Assembly: GCF_051020985.1 (NCBI RefSeq) | Contig: NW_027475148.1 | Location: forward strand, 372,001-436,000 | DNA length: 64,000 nt | Origin: Nomia melanderi | Lineage: Eukaryota; Arthropoda; Insecta; Hymenoptera; Halictidae | Direction: 5' to 3' | Shown here: piece after piece, positions 60,885 through 64,000 of the stretch | How the letters are laid out: each line of letters opens with the position of its first letter | Position numbering within the stretch: position 1 is the stretch's first letter | Notes under the pieces: generated by a model | Told to the model about the DNA's origin: nothing | The model's input: only the letters and a program-made list of their open reading frames with translations | Database searches by the model: none | Position numbers and translations under genes: made by a program

Positions 60885-63674
60885 TGGTTTTCTCGGGCCC
60901 TGGTGGTCCGAGGTCGTTCCCGCTGCACAGATTCATTCGCCTGGGCCTCCTACAGACAATGCACTTTGATTTATTGCGCATATCTGTAATAGCACCCGAG
61001 ATATCACCAGATATATATTGGATTTTTCCCTAACCCTGAGTGTCCGGCTCCATGAGACGGTGATTTTCTCGTCCCCTGGTGGTCCGACGTCGTACCCACT
61101 GCCCAGATTCATGCGCCAGGGCCTCCTACAGACAATGCACTTTGGTTTATTGCGCTATCTGTAATAGCACCCGAGATATCACCAGATATATGCTGGATTT
61201 TTACATGACCTTGGGTGACGGATTCCGAATATCTGTAATTTTCTCGGCCCCTGGTGGTCCGAGGTCGTTCCCGCTGCTCAGATGCATGCGCCAGGGCCTC
61301 CTGCAGATAATTCACTTTGATTTATCGCGCTATCTCTAATAGCACCCGAGATATCACCAGATATATATTGGATTTTTCCTCGACCCTGAGTGACCGGCCC
61401 CATGAGACGGTGGTTTTCTCGGCCTCTTGTGGTCAGAGGTCGTTCCCGCTGCACAGATTCATGCGCCAGGGCCTCCTACAGACAATGCACTTTGGTTTAT
61501 TACGCTATCTCTAATAGCACCCGAGATATCACCAGATACATATTGTATTTTCCCCAGACCCAGAGTGCCCGGCCCCATGAGACGGTGGTTTTCTCGGCCC
61601 CTGGTGGTCCGAGGTCGTTCCCGCTGCACAGATTCATGCGTCAGGGCCTCCTGCAGACAATGCACTTTGATTTATCGAGCTATCTCTAATGGCACCCGAT
61701 ATATCACCAGATATATAATGGATTTTTCCCTGACCCTGAGTGTCCGGCCACAAGAGACTGTGGTTTTCTCGGCCCCTGGTGGTCCGAGGTCGTTCCCGCT
61801 GCACAGATTCATGCGCCAGGGCCTCCTGCAGACAATGCACTTTGATTTATTGCGCTATCTGTAATAGCACCCGAGATATCACCGGATATATACTGGATTT
61901 TCCTCTGTCCCTGAGTGTCCGGCCCCATGAGACAGTCGTTTTCTCGGCCCATGGTGATCCGAGGTCGTTCCCGCTGCACAGATTCATGTGCCAGGGCCTC
62001 CTACAGACAATGAACTTCGATTTATTGCGCTATCTGTAATAGCTCCCGACATATCACCAGATATATAATGGATTTTCCCCAGACCCTGAGTGTCCGGCCC
62101 AATGAGACTTTAGTTTTCTCGGCCCCTGGTAGTCCGAGGTCGTTCCCGCTGCACAGATTCATGCGCCAGGGCCTCCTGCAGATAATTCACTTTGGTTTAT
62201 TGCGCTGTATCTAATAGCACCCGAGATATCACCAGATATATATTGGATTTTACCCTGACCCTGAGTGTCCGGCCCCATGAGACGGTGGTTGTCTCGGCCC
62301 CTGGAGGTCCGAGGACGTTCCCGCTGCACAGATTCATGCGCCAGGGCCTCCTGCGGATAATTCACTTTGGTTTATTGCGCTATCTCTAAAAGCACCCGAG
62401 ATATCACCAGATATATACTGTATTTTCCCCTGACCCTGAGCGTCCGGCCCCATGAAACGGTCGTTTTCTCGGCCCCTGGTGGTCCGAGGTCGTTCCCGCT
62501 GCACAGGTTCATGCGCCAGTGTCTCCTACAGACAATGCACTTTGATCTATTGTGCTTTCTCTAATAGCACCCGAGATATCACCAGATATATATTGGATTT
62601 TCCCCTGACCCTGAGTGTCCGGCCCCATGAGACTGTGGTTTTCTCGGCCCCTGGTGGTCCGAGGTCGTTCCCGTTGCACAGATTCATGCGCCAGTGCCTC
62701 CTGCAGATAATTCACTTTGGTTTATTGCGCTATCTCTAATAGCACCCGAGATATCACCCGATATATATTGGATTTTCCCCTGACCCTGAGTGAACGGCCC
62801 CATGAGACGGTGGTTGTCTCGGCCCCTGGAGGTCCGAGGACGTACCCGCTGCACAGATTCATGCGCCAGGGCCTCCTGCAGATAATTCACTTTGGTTTAT
62901 TGCGCTATCTCTAATAGCACCCGAGATATCACCAGATATATACTGGATTTTCCCCTGACCCTGAGTGTCCGGCCCCATGAGACTGTGGTTTTCTCGGCCC
63001 CTGGTGGTGCGAGGTCGTCACCGCTGCACAGACTCATTCGCCTGTGCCTCCTACAGACAATGCACTTTGATTTATCGCGCTATCTGTAATAGCACCCGAG
63101 ATATCGCCAGATATATATTTGATTTTTCCCCGACCCTGAGCGTCCGGCCCCATGAGACGGTGGTTTTCTCGGCCCCTGGTGGTCCGAGGTCGTTCCCGCT
63201 GCACAGATTCATGCGTCAGGGCCTCCTGCAGACAATGCACTTTGATTTATCGAGCTATCTCTAATGGCACCCGATATATCACCAGACATATAATGGATTT
63301 TTCCCTGACCCTGAGTGTCCGGCCACATGAGACTGTGGTTTTCTCGGCCCCTGGTGGCCCGAGGTCGTTCCCGCTGCACAGATTCATGCGCCAGGGCCTC
63401 CTACAGACATTGCACTTTGATTTATTGCGCTATCTGTAATAGCACCCGAGATATCACCAGATATATATTGGATTTTTCACTGACCCTGAGCGTCCGGCCC
63501 CATGAGACGGTCGTTTTCTCGGCCCGTGGTGGTCCGAGGTCGTTCCCGCTGCACAGATTCATGCGCCAGGGTCTCCTACAGACAATGCACATTGATTTAT
63601 TGCGCTATCTGTAATAGCACCCGAGATATCACCAGATATATATTGGATTTTCCCCTGACCCTGAGTGTCCGGCC
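60885..63674 (+). repeat. 21-mer higher-order unit, copy 2 (about 16 of 21 monomers)
   Basis: Direct tandem copy at +3675 with all landmarks of copy 1 in order. Few differences are visible, for example GGCCTCTGGTGG versus GGCCCCTGGTAG (58448 versus 62123), CTGAATTTTCC versus CTGGATTTTCC (about 58218 versus 61893) and TGTCCGG versus TGACCGG (57717 versus 61392). It ends at about 63674, where GGCGCCATGAG of copy 1 is replaced by GGCCCCATGAG. Confidence 0.88.
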
Positions 63675-63799
63675 CCATGAGACTGTGGTTTTCAGGGCCC
63701 CCGGTCGTCCGAGGTCGTTCCCGCTGCACATATTCATGCGCCGGGGCCCCCTACAGACAATTCACTTTGGTTTATTGCGCTATCTCTAATAGCACCCGA
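63625..63799 (+). repeat. Diverged monomer near the right edge
   Basis: Contains TTTTCAGGGCCCCCGGTCG at about 63690, CACATATTCATGCGCCGGGG at about 63727 and CCCCCTACAGACAATTCAC. This combination is not seen elsewhere in the window and marks the start of a new segment after the 21-mer. Confidence 0.65.
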
Positions 63800-63974
63800 G
63801 ATATCACCAAATATATATTGGATTTTCCCCTGACCCTGAGTGTCCGGCCCCATGAGACTGTGGTTTTTTCGGCCCCTGGAGGTCCGAGGTCGTTCGCGCT
63901 GCACAGATTCATGCGCCAGGGCCTCCTACAGACAATGCACTTTGATTTATTGCGCTATCTGTAATAGCACCCGA

Positions 63975-64000
63975 GATATCACCAGATATATATTGGATTT
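63975..64000 (+). repeat. Right-edge partial monomer
   Basis: The last 26 bases are the AT-rich head of another unit, starting with GATATC. The array continues beyond the window and its true end is not seen. Confidence 0.95.

Larger units (their letters stand above)
1..64000 (+). repeat. 175-bp satellite DNA array spanning the entire window
   Basis: Every part of the window aligns to one 175-bp unit in one orientation (strand sign arbitrary). The GATATC-phase anchor of monomer k (k=0 to 365) lies at 104+175k+d. The drift d changes only at these approximate positions: 0 to 13.62 kb, then -1; -2 from 19.57; -1 from 21.86; -2 from 22.39; -1 from 24.66; -2 from 25.37; -1 from 28.69; -2 from 29.74; -3 from 33.03; -4 from 33.32; -3 from 34.27; -4 from 35.47; -5 from 36.53; -3 from 41.23; -4 from 48.72; -3 from 49.26; -4 from 50.47; -5 from 53.79; -4 from 54.33; -5 from 55.02; -4 from 57.30; -5 from 60.44; -4 from 60.98. 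No non-repeat base interrupts the array. Length and organisation resemble centromeric or pericentromeric satellites of eukaryotes. The family itself is not one I recognise. Confidence 0.98.

Noticed and set aside
71..63964. Hundreds of overlapping open reading frames of about 60-125 codons on both strands, repeating the same few peptides
   Set aside because: They recur every 175 bp in step with the satellite, in three registers that shift because 175 is not a multiple of 3, and stop at the conserved TAATAG-type monomer end. Arg/Cys-rich and out-of-frame versions of the same DNA are all open, which is by chance. No start context, splice signal or conserved protein domain supports coding.
1..64000. 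CRISPR array
   Set aside because: The 175-bp periodicity has no short repeat with unique spacers; the whole unit is repeated, and no cas-like gene is present.
1..64000. Tandem array of a transposon, SINE or rDNA/5S unit
   Set aside because: No terminal repeats, target-site duplications, poly-A tracts, tRNA-like fold or recognisable rRNA sequence. The unit is too short and continuous for a spacer-plus-gene repeat.
1..64000. Assignment to a named satellite such as human alpha satellite, Arabidopsis CEN180 or Xenopus Fcr1
   Set aside because: Only the monomer length is similar. I cannot match the sequence to any of these from memory, and the CENP-B box expected in part of alpha satellite is absent from the consensus. 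A repeat-library search would decide.

Overview
The whole window is one satellite DNA array. From base 1 to base 64000 it is a head-to-tail tandem repeat of a 175-bp monomer, always in the same orientation. I see no unique sequence, gene, RNA gene, transposon, strand switch or spacer. Anchoring each monomer on its GATATC motif gives the first anchor at 104 and the last at 63975. That is 365 monomer intervals with a net drift of only -4 bp, plus a 103-bp partial at the left edge and a 26-bp partial at the right edge. Long uninterrupted arrays of a roughly nucleosome-length monomer, with layered multi-monomer duplications, are typical of eukaryotic centromeric or pericentromeric satellites. Human alpha satellite (171 bp), Arabidopsis CEN (about 178 bp) and the Xenopus Fcr1 repeat (174 bp) have similar lengths. 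I do not recognise this sequence and cannot name the species, the chromosome or a proven centromeric role.

The monomer is about 53% GC and divided into zones: an AT-rich block (GATATCACCAGATATATATT), a GC-rich core centred on CGGCCCCTGGTGGTCCGAGG, and an AT-rich tail with two common haplotypes. It keeps about eight CpGs, contains two short dyad symmetries, and shows no match to the CENP-B box core in the consensus.

Layout, left to right. A 2-mer duplication (1-700) is followed by an apparently identical 7-mer tandem duplication (593-3042). Next come a mostly monomeric stretch with a partial 6-mer duplication (3043-6545) and a 15-mer duplicated as a 17-mer (6546-12145). Between 12351 and 21705 lie two copies of a long segment separated by two copies of a 5-mer. 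A 16/17-mer family in three copies occupies 21244-30914, with a short inserted segment at 27019-28068. A strongly mixed mosaic with 7-, 6- and 12-mer relations covers 30915-38040, and 4/5-mer period variants cover 38041-41230. A 9-mer tandem duplication runs from 42141 to 44912. A 32-mer duplicated with internal losses fills 45735-55075, followed by a dispersed third copy of the 9-mer family (55541-57120). A 21-mer tandem duplication (57210-63674) ends the window.

From about 44.9 kb rightward a second, strongly diverged monomer subfamily (14 copies, 'type B') and a GGCGCC-marked subtype appear; neither was seen further left. No single higher-order repeat dominates. Many unit sizes coexist, with hybrid monomers at their junctions, which points to active unequal exchange or copy-choice amplification. 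Boundaries of duplicated segments were read by eye and are good to roughly 50-150 bp. The many open reading frames of 60-157 codons are by-products of the repeat, not genes.
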